Below are positions 62,723 to 64,000 of a DNA stretch of 64,000 nucleotides, one piece after another. The notes below the pieces were generated by a model. It had not been told where the DNA came from. It saw only the letters and a list, made by a program, of their open reading frames with translations, and did not search any database. The DNA lies in assembly GCA_900553015.1 (NCBI GenBank), contig USBY01000003.1, positions 56,461 to 120,460 of the forward strand, given 5' to 3'. Numbering within the stretch: position 1 is the first letter of the stretch; the number at the start of each line of letters is the position of its first letter. Both the position numbers and the translations under genes were made by a program. Origin of the DNA: an uncultured Clostridium sp. (lineage in GTDB: Bacteria; Bacillota; Clostridia; TANB77; CAG-508).

Positions 62723-63496
62723 TTGATTAATAAGGTTGAAATATGCGGTGTAAATACTACAAAATTACCTATATTGTCAAATGAAGAAAAGAAAGAGTTA
62801 TTATTAAAGATAAAAAATGGAGATAAAGACGCAAGAGAAAAATTTATTAATGGCAATTTAAGATTAGTATTAAGTGTAGTACAGAGATTTTCTGGAAGAG
62901 CAGAAAGTGCTGATGATTTATTCCAAATTGGATGTATTGGATTAATAAAGGCGATTGATAATTTTGATATAAATTTAAATGTTCAATTTAGTACTTATGC
63001 GGTACCAATGATAATAGGAGAGATTAGAAGATATTTAAGAGATAACAACTCTATAAGAGTAAGTAGATCAATAAAAGATTTGGCATATAAAAGTATTGCT
63101 TTTAAAAATAAGTTCTTAAAGGAAAATAATAGAGAGCCAACAATAGAAGAAATAGCAAAAGAATTAGAAGTAGAACCAGAAGAGGTATCATTAAGTTTAG
63201 GAGCTATACAAGATCCAGTTTCTTTACAGGAACCAGTATTTAATGATGGAACAGAAAATATATTTATAATAGATCAAGTAAGTGATAGTAAGAATACTGA
63301 TGAAAGATGGACTGAAAGTATAACAATAGCAGAGTTAATGAAAAAATTAAATGATAAAGAAAAAATGATAATTAATAAAAGATTTTTTGATGGAAGAACA
63401 CAAATGGAAGTAGCAGAAGAAATTGGAATATCACAGGCACAAGTTTCAAGATTAGAAAAGAGTGCAATAAGTCATATAAAAAGATTATATAACTAG
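62723..63496 (+). CDS. sigG: Sporulation sigma factor SigG
   Basis: The late forespore sigma factor. The N-terminus KVEICGVNTTKLPILSNEE is almost diagnostic for SigG. Region 2 has DDLFQIGCIGLIKAIDNF, region 3 NREPTIEEIAKEL, and region 4 EVAEEIGISQAQVSRLEKSA. 257 aa, TTG start at 62723. It lies directly behind sigE, as in Bacillus and Clostridium. Confidence 0.96.
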   Translation: MINKVEICGVNTTKLPILSNEEKKELLLKIKNGDKDAREKFINGNLRLVLSVVQRFSGRAESADDLFQIGCIGLIKAIDNFDINLNVQFSTYAVPMIIGEIRRYLRDNNSIRVSRSIKDLAYKSIAFKNKFLKENNREPTIEEIAKELEVEPEEVSLSLGAIQDPVSLQEPVFNDGTENIFIIDQVSDSKNTDERWTESITIAELMKKLNDKEKMIINKRFFDGRTQMEVAEEIGISQAQVSRLEKSAISHIKRLYN

Positions 63497-63561
63497 AGAT
63501 ATAAGAAGGAAGGTTATTATATAAATTATCACTTCATATAAATATGATAAGAGGTGATAAA

Positions 63562-63795
63562 ATGAAGAAAAAAGGCTTGGACTTTAAACATAAAGAAGTG
63601 ATAAATATAAAGGATGGAAAAAGATTAGGTTTTGTACAAGATGTCTGTGCAGATTTAGGCACGGGAAATATTACTTCTATAATTGTTCCAGGAAGTAATA
63701 AAATGCTTAATATATTTTCTACGGGTAATGAAATTACAATTCCGTGGGAAAATGTAAAATGCATAGGAGAAGATATTATATTAGTAGAAATCTAA
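63562..63795 (+). CDS. ylmC: YlmC/YmxH family PRC-barrel protein
   Basis: A 77-aa all-beta protein with the PRC-barrel pattern (KEVINIKDGKRLGFVQDVCAD, then an IIVPG strand and IPWENVKCIGEDIILVEI). The family follows sigG in many spore formers; its role is not known. ATG 63562 follows AGAGGTGAT. The frame is open a few codons upstream without a better SD. Confidence 0.9.
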   Translation: MKKKGLDFKHKEVINIKDGKRLGFVQDVCADLGTGNITSIIVPGSNKMLNIFSTGNEITIPWENVKCIGEDIILVEI

Positions 63796-63826
63796 GAGGT
63801 AGAATCTGTATTCTGCCTCTTAGATT
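63792..63826 (+). terminator. Terminator after ylmC
   Basis: CTAAGAGGTAGAAT (63792-63805) pairs with ATTCTGCCTCTTAG (63810-63823); the T-run is poor. Confidence 0.7.
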
Positions 63827-63899
63827 ATCTAGTTAAAGGATTAAAAATTCAACATAATAAATAAACGATAAAAAAAGTTAAAAAAAATGAAAAAATATG

Positions 63900-63928
63900 T
63901 TGACAACAAAAAGGTGATATGGTAATAT
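63900..63928 (+). promoter_or_regulatory. Promoter for a gene beyond the window
   Basis: TTGACA (63900-63905), 17 nt, TAATAT (63923-63928). No gene begins before the window ends. Confidence 0.6.
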
Positions 63929-64000
63929 AATTAAAGACCGAGTAACAAGAGAAAAAAACACATAGAAATATGTAAAGAATTAGTAATTAAAAGGCACCAA

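Noticed and set aside
1..64000. tRNA, rRNA, CRISPR arrays, integrated phage
   Set aside because: I saw no T-loop-like GGTTCGAATCC pattern, no rRNA stretch, no regularly spaced repeats, and no integrase or capsid genes. A covariance-model scan could still find small RNAs.

Overview
The window is 64 kb of strongly AT-rich DNA from an endospore-forming, anaerobic relative of the Clostridia, probably an uncultured gut lineage. The signs are spoIIGA-sigE-sigG next to ftsAZ, a meso-DAP-type MurE (DNPR motif), an oxygen-scavenging FprA flavoprotein, AGA as the dominant Arg codon, and many TTG starts. I saw no rRNA, tRNA, CRISPR array or intact transposase.

Layout. 0-3 kb: pncB (cut by the window edge), a HAD phosphatase and a GT51 transglycosylase. 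3-5.4 kb: mraZ-rsmH-ftsL, the first part of the division/cell-wall cluster, with a phased array of MraZ boxes. 5.5-11.4 kb: an unrecognised 506-aa gene and a GT2 glycosyltransferase that look acquired, then a GH3 glucosidase and a HAD gene. 11.4-18.3 kb: spoVD-murE-mraY-ftsW-murG. 18.3-20.3 kb: unrecognised small and coiled-coil genes and a DUF6514-like gene. 20.3-28.7 kb: topA, a SNF2 helicase, trmFO and a reverse-strand coiled-coil pair. 28.9-29.7 kb: two small membrane-protein cassettes. 29.9-34.5 kb: rpsL-rpsG-fusA-tuf. 34.6-40.9 kb: plsX, acpP, a second coiled-coil pair, rnc, a radical-SAM-like protein without cluster cysteines, YitT and Ogg. 41-44 kb: comM-dprA-yraN. 44-49 kb: a GH13 cassette, a decayed AIM24 gene, rplM-rpsI on the reverse strand and two unrecognised cassettes. 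49-54 kb: topB, HD hydrolase, patatin, fprA. 54-64 kb: murA-divIB-DUF881-DUF881-sbp, ftsA-ftsZ, spoIIGA-sigE, sigG, ylmC. The peptidoglycan and division genes thus form four islands; murB, murC, murD, murF and ddl are not in the window.

Most striking observation. Three conserved genes in the first 5 kb (pncB, mraZ, rsmH) are each split by a +1 frameshift, and in all three the frame changes exactly at an in-frame CGG codon. Skipping the C and reading GGN as Gly restores the family sequence. Elsewhere in the native AT-rich genes I found no CGG read in frame, although CGG occurs often out of frame. CGG does occur in frame, apparently as Arg, in most of a set of single-gene cassettes with different codon use. 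This suggests that CGG is unassigned or barely decoded in this organism and marks sites of +1 frameshifting; sequence error is the main alternative.

The cassettes (5592-7112, 7154-8026, 28923-29162, 29337-29711, 44095-45945, 47588-48094, 48279-49028) each stand alone at an operon boundary. Each has its own promoter, and all but one clearly has its own terminator or shares one. Four carry the same 10-mer (ATTATGTAAA on one strand or the other) between the -35 and -10 boxes.
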